64,000 nt of DNA from Winslowiella toletana (GCF_017875465.1 NZ_JAGGMQ010000001.1:930001-994000), one strand, 5' to 3'. Counted from the stretch's first letter, positions 40,794 to 50,617 are shown. Numbers and translations: made by a program. Notes: a model not told the origin generated them from the letters alone.

Positions 40794-40815
40794 CGGGAGC
40801 CGAAACCGGCTCCCG
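40794..40815. repeat. REP-like palindrome downstream of yfcZ
   Basis: Stem GGGAGCCG (40795-40802), loop AAAC and CGGCTCCC (40807-40814) lie between the yfcZ stop and the fadI promoter. The GTAGGGG edge is changed here to GTGGGG. It could separate yfcZ from fadI transcription, but has no T-tract. Confidence 0.75.
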
Positions 40816-40821
40816 TGGGGA

Positions 40822-41118
40822 TTAACGCAGGCCGAGCTGAAAAATCATCGTCTCCGCCTGGCAGGCAAAGATAAAGTCGATATCAAGCTGCACGCCATCC
40901 GGCAGTTCAGTAAAGCGGGCATTAATCTCACAAGGTTCAGATTCTGTTGCACGCGCTTTGCTGGTTAATGCCGCCAGCGTCGCTTCAGCTGCTGCGCGAT
41001 CGGCAAACACCCGGCTGTAGGAAGCGGTGCAGTCGGTGTTATCCATAATGGTGCCAACATCGACACAACAGCAGGCTGCTGTTTCATTCGCGCTACATTT
41101 ATTAATGGCATCGGTCAT
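40822..41118 (-). CDS. yfcZ: YfcZ/YiiS family protein
   Basis: A 98-residue small soluble protein with the family motif AACCCVDVGTIMDNTDCTAS near residue 15-34, rich in cysteine (three in a row), and a conserved C-terminus ACQAETMIFQLGLR. Function is unknown; cysteines could bind metal, which is inference. ATG 41118 follows CAGGAG at correct distance; an earlier ATG six codons upstream is less likely. In E. coli it sits between fadI and fadL as here. Confidence 0.9.
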   Translation of the reverse strand: MTDAINKCSANETAACCCVDVGTIMDNTDCTASYSRVFADRAAAEATLAALTSKARATESEPCEINARFTELPDGVQLDIDFIFACQAETMIFQLGLR

Positions 41119-41378
41119 GGTGATCTCCTGATTCATGCCGCCGCTGCGGCGGGCAAACTAATTCAACTCGTAATAGTTTACGCCTGCGTTATTTACCACA
41201 CTACCATTACCCTGCTATGAAGCCGTTAAGTGACGAATATCACAGTTAAAATTGATCCAGAACAAATTAGAATATTTGCTACAATTTTATCCGTCATGAA
41301 AGAGTGCATTTTTTGTTAAGCGGATCTTATTTTTAGTATCAATTTGGCAATATTTTAAAAACAATATTGCAACATGTG

Positions 41379-41395
41379 TAGAGGTCAGACCTATA
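41379..41395. promoter_or_regulatory. FadR operator 1 upstream of fadL
   Basis: TAGAGGTCAGACCTATA has the same AGGTCAGACCT core as the fadI site. It lies about 110 bp before the fadL start. E. coli fadL also has two FadR operators, so this arrangement is conserved. Confidence 0.75.
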
Positions 41396-41403
41396 CTTGG
41401 CGC

Positions 41404-41419
41404 ACTGGTCTGATTTGTT
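41404..41419. promoter_or_regulatory. FadR operator 2 upstream of fadL
   Basis: ACTGGTCTGATTTGTT matches the enteric FadR consensus (CTGGTCYGAYNTGTT) at all but degenerate positions and follows operator 1 by 8 bp. The rest of the 385-bp yfcZ-fadL gap is A+T rich and contains no gene; a GTAACG repeat-like TGTTACGCTATGTAACA palindrome is seen near 41452-41468. Confidence 0.8.
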
Positions 41420-41503
41420 AGCCGTCTGTCAGTCCCTACAATCCGCGATCCTTGTTACGCTATGTAACAGAGTTTAATAAAATCAGATAATGAGGTTATG
41501 GTC

Positions 41504-42787
41504 ATGAACCATAAAAACCTGTTTGCAAAGTCAGCTGTGGCAGCTGCAATGGCTCTCGTTTCTTCACAAGTTTATGCTGCGGGCTTTCAGCTTAATGAGT
41601 TCTCTTCAATTGGGTTAGGTCGCTCTTATTCCGGCGAAGGCGCAATCGGCGATACCGCAGCCTCAGCCAGCCGTAACCCGGCTACCATGGCGTTAATGGA
41701 TCGTCCACAATTTAGTATTGGCGCCGTATTTATCGATCCCGATGTCAATATTTCGGGTGAGAGTAATTCCGGCAACAGCCTCAATTCGGATAATATTGCG
41801 CCAACCCAGTGGATTCCCAATATTCACTATGTGCAGCCAATTAACGATCAGTGGTGGGTCGGCGCCTCGATCACCAGCAATTATGGCCTGGCCACCGAAT
41901 TTAATGACGGTTATACCGCAGGCGGTTACGCCGGTAAAACCGACCTGATGACCGGTAACTTTAACGTCAGTACGGCGTACCGCCTTAATCAGCACTTCAG
42001 TTTTGGTATCGGTTTTGATGCCGTCTACGCCAGAGCGAAAATCGAACGTTACGCCGGTGAATCCGGGGCGTTGCTGGGTGTACCGGCAGATACGCAAATT
42101 GCCCATCTGAAAGGTGATGAATGGGGCTACGGCTGGAACGCCGGCATCCTGTATGAAGTGGACGATAACAACCGCTTCGGTTTCACCTACCGTTCAGAAG
42201 TGAAAATCGACTTTGACGGCGACTATAAGAGCAGCCTGCCTTCAGCACTTAACGGTACGCCAGCCTCCAGCGCCTTTGGCCTGCCTTACGGCACCGACGG
42301 CAATACCATTCCGGGCGCGCTGACCCTGAACTTGCCGGAAATGTGGGAAGTGTCCGGTTATCATAAGGTGGCGCCACAGTGGGCGGTGCATTACAGCATG
42401 GCTTACACCAGCTGGAGTCAGTTCCAGGAGCTGAAAGCGACGGGCAGCAACGGCCAGACGCTGTTCTATAAAGATGAAGGCTTTAAAGATGCATACCGCA
42501 TCGCGCTTGGCGCCAGCTACTACTATGACGATAACTGGACTTTCCGTGGCGGTATCGCCTTTGATGACAGCCCGGTGCCTGCGGATAAACGCTCCATCTC
42601 AATTCCGGATCAGGATCGTCTGTGGCTGAGCGCCGGGGCTTCTTACGCGCTGAACCAGGATGCATCTGTGGATGTGGGGATCTCTTATATGCATGGTCAG
42701 CATGTGACGGTGCAGGAAGGGGATTATACCTTTGAATCTGAGGGCAAAGCCTGGCTGTACGGCGCAGGCTTTAACTACAAGTTCTGA
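41504..42787 (+). CDS. fadL: long-chain fatty acid outer membrane transporter FadL
   Basis: FadL is a 14-stranded outer-membrane barrel with an N-terminal hatch, importing long-chain fatty acids; it also serves as a phage receptor in some hosts. The 427-residue precursor has a signal peptide ending near VYA-AGFQL. The hatch has the NPA motif in [15 protein letters not shown] near residue 62. The C-terminus [12 protein letters not shown] ends in Phe, as outer-membrane proteins do. ATG 41504 has GAGG 8 bp upstream, whereas the ATG at 41498 is too close to it. FadR sites lie upstream. Confidence 0.95.
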   Translation: MNHKNLFAKSAVAAAMALVSSQVYAAGFQLNEFSSIGLGRSYSGEGAIGDTAASASRNPATMALMDRPQFSIGAVFIDPDVNISGESNSGNSLNSDNIAPTQWIPNIHYVQPINDQWWVGASITSNYGLATEFNDGYTAGGYAGKTDLMTGNFNVSTAYRLNQHFSFGIGFDAVYARAKIERYAGESGALLGVPADTQIAHLKGDEWGYGWNAGILYEVDDNNRFGFTYRSEVKIDFDGDYKSSLPSALNGTPASSAFGLPYGTDGNTIPGALTLNLPEMWEVSGYHKVAPQWAVHYSMAYTSWSQFQELKATGSNGQTLFYKDEGFKDAYRIALGASYYYDDNWTFRGGIAFDDSPVPADKRSISIPDQDRLWLSAGASYALNQDASVDVGISYMHGQHVTVQEGDYTFESEGKAWLYGAGFNYKF

Positions 42788-42793
42788 GTTTAA

Positions 42794-42857
42794 TGGCGGC
42801 GGGAACGCCGCCGCTACCGGCCCTGTAGTGGCGGCGTTCTCGCCGCCATTTTTATTT
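42794..42857 (+). terminator. REP-like repeat pair, second copy acting as a probable fadL terminator
   Basis: Two palindromes, TGGCGGCG-GGAA-CGCCGCC (42794-42812) and TGGCGGCG-TTCT-CGCCGCCA (42829-42848), lie just after fadL. The second is followed on the plus strand by TTTTTATTT, giving the shape of a rho-independent terminator. It shows a repeat copy apparently used as terminator. The genes fadL and mlaA converge here. Confidence 0.75.
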
Positions 42858-43617
42858 ACTCAGCGTCGATATCGTTCAGCTCACCCTGAATCGCCGAAGC
42901 ATTCGGGTTCTCTTGCGGCTGCAGCTTACCGCCGTTCGCCAGGAAGTCATGGCGCTGGAAATAAGCATTACGCACAAAGGCGTAAGGATCTTTGGTATTA
43001 CGCAGCATCGCATCGGAATCCAGCAGCTGGGCGCGCGTTTCAACCCCTTCAAACACCCATTTCCCTGCCGACATCCAGAAGGTCAGCCAGCTCAGCGCCG
43101 GATAGAGATTATCCACATAGTCGCCGCCATCTTCACGCGGCGTGACGCTACCATAGGCAGGCAACACCACATAAGGGCCATAACCAACACCGTAAGAACC
43201 CAGTGTGCCACCAAAGCGTTGCGGCTCTTCACGCGCCAGTTTCGGGTTCGCCATTCCGGCGACATCAATAAAGCCGCCCATCCCTAACAGGGTATTCAGG
43301 AAGAAGCGGTTAAAGTGGATCGCCCCGCGATACGGGTCGCCACGCAGGAAGGAGTTCACCATCGCCGCCGGTTCATCCAGGTTACCAAGGAAGTTGCCCA
43401 GTCCGGTACGCGCAGGCGTCGGCACATAATCACGCCAGGCCACCGCCACAGGACGCAAAACATAGGGATCCAACAGGTTATAGTTGAAATTAAACATGGT
43501 GCGGTTAAAACCTTCCAGCGGATCGGAACGCCCTTGTGGCTCGTTCGCATCATTGGAACTGGCGCAACCCATTAACAGCACACTTGCCAGTGCCAACCCC
43601 GTCAGGCGGTAATTCAT
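42856..43617 (-). CDS. mlaA: outer membrane lipid asymmetry lipoprotein MlaA (VacJ)
   Basis: MlaA takes misplaced phospholipids from the outer leaflet of the outer membrane, in complex with porins, and hands them to MlaC. The 253-residue product has a lipobox LLMGCASS with Cys at residue 18. The conserved VacJ core includes GFNRTMFNFNYNLLDPYVLRP, the amphipathic FLNTLLGMGGFIDVAG segment and GSYGVGYGPYVVLPAYG. It stands alone, convergent to fadL and 34 bp upstream of the ccm operon's end. Confidence 0.95.
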   Translation of the reverse strand: MNYRLTGLALASVLLMGCASSNDANEPQGRSDPLEGFNRTMFNFNYNLLDPYVLRPVAVAWRDYVPTPARTGLGNFLGNLDEPAAMVNSFLRGDPYRGAIHFNRFFLNTLLGMGGFIDVAGMANPKLAREEPQRFGGTLGSYGVGYGPYVVLPAYGSVTPREDGGDYVDNLYPALSWLTFWMSAGKWVFEGVETRAQLLDSDAMLRNTKDPYAFVRNAYFQRHDFLANGGKLQPQENPNASAIQGELNDIDAE

Positions 43618-43651
43618 GTTGTTCTCCCTGTATTCTCTATTTTAAGGCGCT

Positions 43652-44863
43652 TCAGGGCTGCTGCCGATCGATGGCAACAGACAGCTGCTGATGACCATCG
43701 TATGGCGTCGCTGCACTTTCACCCAGCCAGTCGCCCGACTGAGGATTGGCGCTGCCATTGCGCGAAATGCGAACCCGTACCCTGACCTGATGCTGCGCCG
43801 AAAGCAGGCGATCCGGCATCATGGCGTTGCTGTCATCCAGCGTCAGCGATAACGGAAAATGACTCAGCGGCAGTTTTTTCACCGCCACCGGTACCGGTGA
43901 AACCCCGTCAGAAACAGAAATATACAATACTCCGCCTTCGGGTAACATTTTTTCTGCCGCCGCTGACAGCTTAACGGTCAGCGCCAGCTTGCTATTTTGC
44001 TCACCTGAATCAGTTTTCGCCTGCTCAATGCTGCGCTGGATCATCTCAATGCGACGGTCTCCGGCTGGCAACAGCGTCAGCATCTGCTGCCATCCGGCGA
44101 TAGCGCGATCGTAATGCTGTTGCTGGTAAGCATTGAAAGCTAACAGGCCCAGCACCCGCAGATTCTGGCTATCCTCTTTCTGCATCGCCAGCAGCATCAC
44201 TTCAGCTTCACGATTGTCCTGCGCATCGCCGGAACGCGTCAGTACTTCAGCATAGCTGAGTTTAACTTCCTGATTGCCCGGCGACAGTTGCAATGCGTGC
44301 TGAAATGCCTGGCCTGCAGTGGTGGGGTTATTCAGCACCATGCCGATGCGTCCCAGCATCATCCAGTCATCAAGATTCGTGGGATCGGTTTGCAGTTCGC
44401 TGCGAATACCCAGACCGAGGCGCGCCAGCTCTTCCATTGATAACGGCCTGCCATCAGGATCCATCACCCGCCCACGCAGCGCCGGCAAATCGTTTTTCAC
44501 CTGCTGCCAGGCCATTAACTGCGGCAGGCCGCCAACGTTAAAATAGAGTGCAAGGCTGACGATAAAAATCAGCAGCACGCCTGGCAACAACACCCAGCGG
44601 CTGACGCTGCGCGCCTGCGGATAAGCGCCATCCGGAATATCGGTTAACAGCGTCTGTTGCAGTTCCCGCACCATCTCAGGCCGTTCCGCTACCACGCCCT
44701 GCGCTTCATCCTGTTCCAGCTCCTGTAAACGCTGATGGTAGAAAGCGGTATTCAGCTTATCGCGCTCTGCTGCACTGGCGTTACGGCTGCGCCAGCCGGC
44801 GATCAGCAGCAGCGCGCTGGCAGCCAGTAACAGCGCGATAAGAGTTAGCCAAAACCCGCTCAT
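43652..44863 (-). CDS. ccmI: cytochrome c biogenesis protein CcmI
   Basis: CcmI is the apocytochrome c chaperone of system I. The 403-residue protein has an N-terminal helix pair (about 4-24 and 92-113), with a leucine-rich loop between, and a TPR-type periplasmic region (about 150-290). In E. coli this part is fused to the C-terminus of CcmH; here it is an independent gene overlapping ccmH by 4 bp. It is the last gene of the operon. Confidence 0.9.
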   Translation of the reverse strand: MSGFWLTLIALLLAASALLLIAGWRSRNASAAERDKLNTAFYHQRLQELEQDEAQGVVAERPEMVRELQQTLLTDIPDGAYPQARSVSRWVLLPGVLLIFIVSLALYFNVGGLPQLMAWQQVKNDLPALRGRVMDPDGRPLSMEELARLGLGIRSELQTDPTNLDDWMMLGRIGMVLNNPTTAGQAFQHALQLSPGNQEVKLSYAEVLTRSGDAQDNREAEVMLLAMQKEDSQNLRVLGLLAFNAYQQQHYDRAIAGWQQMLTLLPAGDRRIEMIQRSIEQAKTDSGEQNSKLALTVKLSAAAEKMLPEGGVLYISVSDGVSPVPVAVKKLPLSHFPLSLTLDDSNAMMPDRLLSAQHQVRVRVRISRNGSANPQSGDWLGESAATPYDGHQQLSVAIDRQQP

Positions 44864-45324
44864 GATTGCTTCCTGTTGTTCTTCAGTAATCTGTCCAGAC
44901 GCTGCTGTTCTGCAGCATCAAACTGCGCTTGTTGCGTCGGTTGCGGTCTGCGGCTGCGCAAAATAATCACCAGCGCGCCCAGCAGCACAAACAGCACCGG
45001 GCCGGCCCACAGAATCAGGGTGGACGCGGTCAGCGGCGGCTGATAAGTAACAAAATTGCCATAGCGCGCCACCATATAGTCGGTGATCTGCTGCTTGCTC
45101 TGTCCCTGCTTCATTAGCTGATAGACTTTCAGGCGCATGTCACCAGCGATCATCGCATTGGAATCGGCAATACTGTTGTTCTGGCATTTCGGGCAGCGCA
45201 GCGATTCGGTCAGCTGGCGATACTGCTGCTCCTGCTCCACCGAATCAAACTGCAGGGTATCGATAGCGGCAAAGGCGCTGAAGCTCAACACCATCGCCAC
45301 CAGCAGGGTCATTATGGCTTTCAT
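44860..45324 (-). CDS. ccmH: cytochrome c-type biogenesis thioredoxin-like protein CcmH
   Basis: A 154-residue protein with signal peptide (about 1-19), the redox motif LRCPKCQNNSIADSNA near residue 42-57 (CxxC) and a C-terminal membrane helix (about 100-121). CcmH reduces the apocytochrome CXXCH disulfide together with CcmG, supporting heme ligation by CcmF. It is the short version without the CcmI domain. Overlaps both neighbours by 4 bp. Confidence 0.94.
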   Translation of the reverse strand: MKAIMTLLVAMVLSFSAFAAIDTLQFDSVEQEQQYRQLTESLRCPKCQNNSIADSNAMIAGDMRLKVYQLMKQGQSKQQITDYMVARYGNFVTYQPPLTASTLILWAGPVLFVLLGALVIILRSRRPQPTQQAQFDAAEQQRLDRLLKNNRKQS

Positions 45325-45878
45325 TTAACTGACTCCTGGCGATATTTATCCCATAGCGGTTTGACTTCCTGCTGCCAGACGCGCTCATTCATATCGCCCG
45401 CATGGCGATAGCGGATAATGCCGTTGCCATCGATCAGAAAGGTTTCCGGTGCACCATAGACGCCGAGATCCAGCCCCAGCATACCGTTGCCGTCATACAG
45501 ACTCAGCGCATACGGATTCCCCAGCGTGTTCAGCCAGTTCACCGCTTTTTGCCGGTTATCTTTATAGTTAAGCCCCACCACGCGGATCCCCTGTTGCGCC
45601 AGCGTATTAAGATATTGGTGCTCAGCGCGGCAGGTCGGGCACCAGGTCGCCCAGACATTCAGCAGAATCGGCTGGCCATCATTCAGTACTGCCTGATCGT
45701 AGATCTTGCCAGGCTGATCGAGGGATTCCAGTTTAAATTGCGGCACCGGTTTACCTATCAGCGCCGACTCCAGCAGCGTAGGATCGTCACCACTGGCATT
45801 TCGCGACAGCTGGTATAACAGCGCCGCCGCCAGCAGCAAAAACAGTACCAGCGGAATATAGAGAATATTCTTATTCAT
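45321..45878 (-). CDS. ccmG: thiol:disulfide oxidoreductase CcmG (DsbE)
   Basis: CcmG is a membrane-anchored periplasmic thioredoxin-like reductase of 185 residues. An N-terminal helix (about 6-23) is followed by the domain with active site NVWATWCPTCRAEH near residue 75-88 (WCPTC) and the family GVYGAPETFLIDGNG segment near 143. It receives electrons from DsbD/CcdA and passes them to CcmH or apocytochrome c. Overlaps ccmF and ccmH. Confidence 0.95.
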   Translation of the reverse strand: MNKNILYIPLVLFLLLAAALLYQLSRNASGDDPTLLESALIGKPVPQFKLESLDQPGKIYDQAVLNDGQPILLNVWATWCPTCRAEHQYLNTLAQQGIRVVGLNYKDNRQKAVNWLNTLGNPYALSLYDGNGMLGLDLGVYGAPETFLIDGNGIIRYRHAGDMNERVWQQEVKPLWDKYRQESVK

Positions 45879-47830
45879 GCTGGCTCCTGCTGCACTTTTT
45901 TACGCGAGCGATAACGTGGATCGAGCAGACACAGAATGCCGCCCAGCGCCATAAACAGGCCGCCAGACCAGATCCAGCGGACAAAAGGCTTATAGTAGAT
46001 GCGCACGGCCCACGAATTATCGTCCAGCTCTTCGCCCAGCGCGGCATAGAGGTCGCGGGTAAATCCACCGTCAATCGCCGCTTCGGTCATCATCGATCGC
46101 GTAACGCTGTAGAAGCGTTTCTCTGCATGCAGCGTCGCTTCATGTTTGCCATTGCGTGTGACATCAATCAACGCCACGCCGCCGCTGTAGTTGGCGCCCT
46201 GCAAACTACGCAGATCGCGGAACACAAAGTGGTAGTTATGAATATCAACGCTGTCGCCCGCTTTCATACGCACATCGCGTTCAACGCTGTAGTTCTGACT
46301 AAAGGCAATACCAATAATCGTTACCGCCACGCCGAGATGCCCCAGCACCATTCCCCAGTGACTACGCGAAAGATGACGCAGTCCGCGCAGCAGTGAGTGG
46401 CGATGAGTGGCGCGTTCATGCAGTTCCATCAGCGTCAGAATAATCACCCACAGCGACATCATCAGCCCGACGACCGTCATCGCTTCAATACGGTCCTGCA
46501 TCAGCCACGGCAGCAGAATCGATAACACCAGCGTGGTCAGCATCGCCAGCGCCAGCCGCTTCCACAATTTTTGTGGCTCATCGCGACGCCAGCGCACCAG
46601 CGGACCGATACCCAGCGCCAGCGCCAGCGGCGCCATCAGCCAGCTGAACATGGTATTAAAGAAGGGTTCGCCGATCGAGATGGTTCCCAGTCCCAGCTGC
46701 TTATGCACCAGCGGCAGCAGGGTTCCCAGCAACACCACCAGCATGGCGGCAATCAGCAATACGTTATTGCCCAGCAGGAAAGATTCGCGCGACCAGATTT
46801 CGTTCAGCACCCGGCTGCGTACCTTGCCACCCTTGATGGCGTACAGCAGCAGCGAGCCGCCGATCACAATCACCAGGAAAGCGAGGATAAACATGCCGCG
46901 CGCCGGATCCGAGGCAAAAGCATGTACCGAAACCAGCACCCCGGAGCGCACCAGGAAAGTGCCCAGCAGGCTGAGCGAGAACGCAGTAATCGCCAGCAAC
47001 ACCGTCCAGGCTTTAAAGGTGCCGCGTTTTTCAGTGACCGCCAGCGAGTGAATTAGCGCGGTACCGGCCAGCCATGGCATAAACGAGGCATTTTCCACCG
47101 GATCCCAGAACCACCAGCCGCCCCAGCCCAGTTCATAGTAGGCCCATGCCGATCCCAGCACGATGCCAATCGTCAGAAACACCCAGGCCGCAGTGGTCCA
47201 TGGCCGCGACCAGCGCGCCCAGGCGGTATCAAGACGACCGGCCATCAGCGAGGCGATAGCAAAGGCGAAAGCCACTGAGAAACCGACATAGCCCATATAC
47301 AGCAGCGGCGGATGGAAGATCAGGCCGATATCCTGCAACATCGGATTCAGATCGCTGCCGTCAATCGGGAAGTCCGGCAGGGTGCGGGTAAAGGGATTGG
47401 ATGTCAGGGTGATAAACAGCAAAAAGCCGAGGTTAATCATGCCCATTACCGCCAGCACGCGAGCAATCGCATCCAGCGGCATCGCGCGACTAAACAGCGC
47501 CACCAGCAACGTCCAGCCGCTCAGCAACAGTACCCATAACAGCAGCGAGCCTTCATGCGCCCCCCAGGTAGCGGCGATACGATAGTAAACCGGCAACAGG
47601 GTGTTGGAGTTAGTGGCCACATAAGCAACGCTGAAATCGTTGATAATAAAGGCATGCACCAGCAGCACAAAGGCGCCGAGAATACAGGCAAACAGCCCGT
47701 AACTTAACGGACGCGCCAGCGCCATCAGCCGCGCATCCTGACGACTGGCGCCCCACAGCGGATAGATACTTAACAGCAGTGACAGCGCCAGCGCCAGGCA
47801 AAGCAGAAAACTGCCGATTTCAGGCATCAT
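45875..47830 (-). CDS. ccmF: heme lyase subunit CcmF
   Basis: CcmF is the core of the system I heme ligation complex with CcmH and CcmI; it takes holo-CcmE heme and joins it to the apocytochrome. The 651-residue polytopic protein contains the tryptophan-rich WWD motif ([20 protein letters not shown] near 227-246) for heme handling and conserved histidines nearby. About fifteen hydrophobic helices are apparent. Overlaps ccmE and ccmG by 4 bp, showing tight coupling of the operon. Confidence 0.96.
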   Translation of the reverse strand: MMPEIGSFLLCLALALSLLLSIYPLWGASRQDARLMALARPLSYGLFACILGAFVLLVHAFIINDFSVAYVATNSNTLLPVYYRIAATWGAHEGSLLLWVLLLSGWTLLVALFSRAMPLDAIARVLAVMGMINLGFLLFITLTSNPFTRTLPDFPIDGSDLNPMLQDIGLIFHPPLLYMGYVGFSVAFAFAIASLMAGRLDTAWARWSRPWTTAAWVFLTIGIVLGSAWAYYELGWGGWWFWDPVENASFMPWLAGTALIHSLAVTEKRGTFKAWTVLLAITAFSLSLLGTFLVRSGVLVSVHAFASDPARGMFILAFLVIVIGGSLLLYAIKGGKVRSRVLNEIWSRESFLLGNNVLLIAAMLVVLLGTLLPLVHKQLGLGTISIGEPFFNTMFSWLMAPLALALGIGPLVRWRRDEPQKLWKRLALAMLTTLVLSILLPWLMQDRIEAMTVVGLMMSLWVIILTLMELHERATHRHSLLRGLRHLSRSHWGMVLGHLGVAVTIIGIAFSQNYSVERDVRMKAGDSVDIHNYHFVFRDLRSLQGANYSGGVALIDVTRNGKHEATLHAEKRFYSVTRSMMTEAAIDGGFTRDLYAALGEELDDNSWAVRIYYKPFVRWIWSGGLFMALGGILCLLDPRYRSRKKVQQEPA

Positions 47831-48315
47831 GACTGGCCACCTTGCGCCTGCTGATACGCATCAGCCGGGCGTTTATGATTCTTTTTCATTGCGTCTTCGA
47901 TTTCCGGCGGGGTGTATTTTTCATCGTGTTTGGCCAGCACCTCTCTGGCATTGACCAGATTGCCCGGCTCCAGCACCCCCTGCGCCACCACGCCCTGCCC
48001 TTCGCGGAACAGATCTGGCAGGATGCCTTCATAGCTGACGCTGATCACGCCATTGGCGTCATACAACTTAAACGACACGCGCAGGGTCTGCGGATCGCGT
48101 TTTACGCTGCCCGGCATCACCATGCCGCCGACGCGTAAACGCTGTCCTGGCTCGGGTTTTTCCTGCGCCTCACCTTTGCCATTAATAATTTCACCGGGGG
48201 TATAGAACAGATCGATATTGGCGCGCAGCGCATACATCACCAGTGCGGTGGCCAGGCCAAGACCGATTAATATCGCCAGCACCAGATATAAGCGATTTTT
48301 ACGACGGGTATTCAC
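47827..48315 (-). CDS. ccmE: heme chaperone CcmE
   Basis: CcmE is a 162-residue periplasmic protein anchored by one N-terminal helix (about 9-28) with an OB-fold domain. It binds heme covalently through the histidine in [13 protein letters not shown] (about residue 130). The Tyr of the same motif is the axial ligand in E. coli. The gene overlaps ccmD and ccmF by 4 bp. Confidence 0.95.
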   Translation of the reverse strand: MNTRRKNRLYLVLAILIGLGLATALVMYALRANIDLFYTPGEIINGKGEAQEKPEPGQRLRVGGMVMPGSVKRDPQTLRVSFKLYDANGVISVSYEGILPDLFREGQGVVAQGVLEPGNLVNAREVLAKHDEKYTPPEIEDAMKKNHKRPADAYQQAQGGQS

Positions 48316-48545
48316 TGTTGCTCTCCAGCTGTAGCAGAGGCGGATGGTCTGTTTTTGGCCGCGCGAATACGTTGTTCACGCGACTGACGCTGGCGAATTT
48401 CCGCCAGCAGACGACGACGCTGTAAACCGGTGTGCAGAAACAGCGCGCCAAGGGGGATCAGGGTAAAAGCCACCGCCAGCCAGACATAAAAGGCATAGCC
48501 GCCCATCGCCAGGAAATCGTGCCAGGAAGAGAAAGCCGGGGTCAT
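48312..48545 (-). CDS. ccmD: heme exporter accessory protein CcmD
   Basis: A 77-residue small membrane protein with one hydrophobic helix (about 14-35, [20 protein letters not shown]) followed by a basic tail. CcmD releases holo-CcmE from the CcmABC complex. The start [20 protein letters not shown] fits the family. Overlaps ccmC and ccmE by 4 bp. Confidence 0.92.
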   Translation of the reverse strand: MTPAFSSWHDFLAMGGYAFYVWLAVAFTLIPLGALFLHTGLQRRRLLAEIRQRQSREQRIRAAKNRPSASATAGEQQ

Positions 48546-49285
48546 GCTTTACGCCCTCCCTTTGCCGCTACGGCGGCCACCCACGGACGGTGGCGCTCGC
48601 TCAGCAACAGCAGATTGCGCAGACGCATCAGCGTCAGGGCGATAAACACCAGCAGATAACCGAGGATCGACCAGCGCAGCGGAGTACGCATACTCGGCGC
48701 AATCGCCTGTTGCAACATGCCGGAAGATCCCTGATGCAGGGTATTCCACCACTGCACGGAGTAGTGAATGATCGGCAGATTCACCACGCCGACCAGAATC
48801 AGGATGCCGGCAGCGCGTCCGGCAACGCGGCGATCGTCAAAGGCGCTATAGAGCGCAATCACGCCCATATAAAGGAACAGCAACACCAGTTCGGACGTCA
48901 GCCGCGCATCCCAGATCCACCAGGTGCCCCACATCGGCTTGCCCCAGGCAGAACCGGTGACCAGCGCGATAAAGGTAAATACCGCACCGACTGGCGCCAT
49001 CGCCGCCGCGGCGAGATCGGCGCTTTTGATCTGCCACACCAGGCCCACAATCGCCGCAAGCGCCATTGAGGCATAGATGCCCATCGACCACATCGCCGCA
49101 GGCACATGGATATAGATGATGCGATAACTGTCACCCTGCTGATAGTCGGCTGGTGCGAAAGCAAAGCCCCAGACCCAGCCAAGCAACAGGCTTGCCAGAC
49201 CGGCAATGGTAAACCAGGGTGCCAGTTGCCCGCTGAGCTGATAAAGCCGTTCGGGCTTTGCCAGCTGATGTAGCCATTTCCACAT
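48542..49285 (-). CDS. ccmC: heme exporter/ligase CcmC
   Basis: CcmC forms the heme-CcmE adduct. The 247-residue protein has six membrane helices and the WWD motif GKPMWGTWWIWDARLTSELV near residue 110-130. Histidines flanking this motif bind heme in the family. 55 bp separate it from ccmB, a larger gap than elsewhere in the operon, A+T rich but without a clear promoter or terminator. Confidence 0.95.
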   Translation of the reverse strand: MWKWLHQLAKPERLYQLSGQLAPWFTIAGLASLLLGWVWGFAFAPADYQQGDSYRIIYIHVPAAMWSMGIYASMALAAIVGLVWQIKSADLAAAAMAPVGAVFTFIALVTGSAWGKPMWGTWWIWDARLTSELVLLFLYMGVIALYSAFDDRRVAGRAAGILILVGVVNLPIIHYSVQWWNTLHQGSSGMLQQAIAPSMRTPLRWSILGYLLVFIALTLMRLRNLLLLSERHRPWVAAVAAKGGRKA

Positions 49286-49340
49286 GATTTTTAGCGCTCA
49301 CAATAAAAAAATAAAATTTTAGTTTTTATAGTTCAGACGG

Positions 49341-50000
49341 TTAATGCACGCTGATCCGTAATGCCGCCGCGGTGGCAAAAGGCGCCAGCGTCGCGCTGCC
49401 AGCCAGCATCGCGCCAAGAATCGCCAGATAACCATCAACCGGCAGTCCCATTGCAGCAGCATCAATCGCCGCAGTGGCAAAAATCAGAACCGGTATTGCC
49501 AGCGGCAATACCAGCAAACTTAACAGTACGCCGCCACGGCGCAGGCCAACGGTTAACGCCACGCCAATCGCACCGAGAAAACTTAGCGTCGGGGTGCCAA
49601 GCAGCAGCGTCAGCGCCATCGCGCGCCAGCTGGTAAAATCCAGTGACAACAATAGCGCCGCCAGCGGCGACAGCAATAACAGCGGCAACCCTGTAATCAT
49701 CCAGTGCGCCACAATTTTGCCTGTCACTATTATCGGCAGTGGCGTCGGTAACAGTAAAAGTTGCTCCAGCGACCCATCAACAAAGTCGTCGCGGAACAGA
49801 CGCTCAAGCGCCAGCAAAGAGGACAGCAGCGCCGCAACCCAGACAATGCCCGGCGCAATCCGCGCCAGCAGCTGCGGCTCCGGGCCAATCCCCAGCGGAA
49901 ACAACGTAATCACAATCAGGAAAAACCACAGCGGATTAATAATCTCCGCACTGCTGCGAAAGGCGATTTGCAGTTCACGTTTAATCACACGCCACAGCAT
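49341..50000 (-). CDS. ccmB: heme exporter permease CcmB
   Basis: CcmB is a 219-residue membrane protein with six hydrophobic segments. It forms an ABC complex with CcmA that powers release of holo-CcmE. Family segments include LFRDDFVDGSLEQLLLLPTPL near residue 68-88 and GTPTLSFLGAIGVALTVGLRRGGVLL. The start touches the stop of ccmA. Confidence 0.94.
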   Translation of the reverse strand: MLWRVIKRELQIAFRSSAEIINPLWFFLIVITLFPLGIGPEPQLLARIAPGIVWVAALLSSLLALERLFRDDFVDGSLEQLLLLPTPLPIIVTGKIVAHWMITGLPLLLLSPLAALLLSLDFTSWRAMALTLLLGTPTLSFLGAIGVALTVGLRRGGVLLSLLVLPLAIPVLIFATAAIDAAAMGLPVDGYLAILGAMLAGSATLAPFATAAALRISVH

Positions 50001-50617
50001 CAGATCGCCCCCGCACTGGTCAGCTGGATTTTGCGTACCGCCTGATAAGCGGCCGGAAGATCCTGGTGAGTAGTGACAATCACCGCCCCGCCCTGCTGCG
50101 CATGCCGGATAAACAGGGCCATTAATTTTTCCACGCCGGATTTATCGATAGCGGTTAACGGTTCATCGAGGATCCACAGCGTCGCGCGGCTCAGCCATAA
50201 GCGCGCCAGGGCAACCCGTCGCTGCTGTCCGGCGGATAGCTGGGCCACCGCCACATCCTCAAAGCCGACCAGATCGACGGCTTCCAGCGCGGCAAACAGT
50301 TGCTGCTCAGTGCATTGCGGATGGTAAAAGGCCAGATTTTCCAGCGGCGTCAATACCGCTTTTACTCCGGGCTGATGGCCAAGATAGAGTAACTCTGCAT
50401 GCCACTGTTCGCGCTGATAACGAATATCCTGCTGACGCCACAGTACATTGCCGCTTTCGGCCTGACTCAGGCCCGCTAACAGACGTAATAAAGAAGTTTT
50501 GCCAGCGCCATTTGGCCCTTCAATCTGCACAATATCGCCAGCTGAAACGATAAAGTTCAGCTCGCTGAACAGAAATCGCTCATCACGCAGGCATGTCAGA
50601 TTTTTTGCTTCCAGCAT
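50000..50617 (-). CDS. ccmA: heme exporter ATPase CcmA
   Basis: CcmA is the cytoplasmic ATPase of the CcmABCD complex and first gene of the operon. Walker A is [11 protein letters not shown] near residue 32, the signature [16 protein letters not shown] near 128 and Walker [14 protein letters not shown] near 148. The ATG at 50617 (MLEAKNLTC) matches the family start; a GTG five codons upstream is possible, and neither has a strong Shine-Dalgarno. The full operon ccmABCDEFGH-ccmI lies between mlaA and yfdC, not beside nap as in E. coli. Confidence 0.93.
   Translation of the reverse strand: MLEAKNLTCLRDERFLFSELNFIVSAGDIVQIEGPNGAGKTSLLRLLAGLSQAESGNVLWRQQDIRYQREQWHAELLYLGHQPGVKAVLTPLENLAFYHPQCTEQQLFAALEAVDLVGFEDVAVAQLSAGQQRRVALARLWLSRATLWILDEPLTAIDKSGVEKLMALFIRHAQQGGAVIVTTHQDLPAAYQAVRKIQLTSAGAI

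Noticed and set aside
40822..41118. YfcZ as a ferredoxin-like protein because of its cysteine run
   Set aside because: Three adjacent cysteines do not match Fe-S spacing; the family is uncharacterised, so no function assigned.
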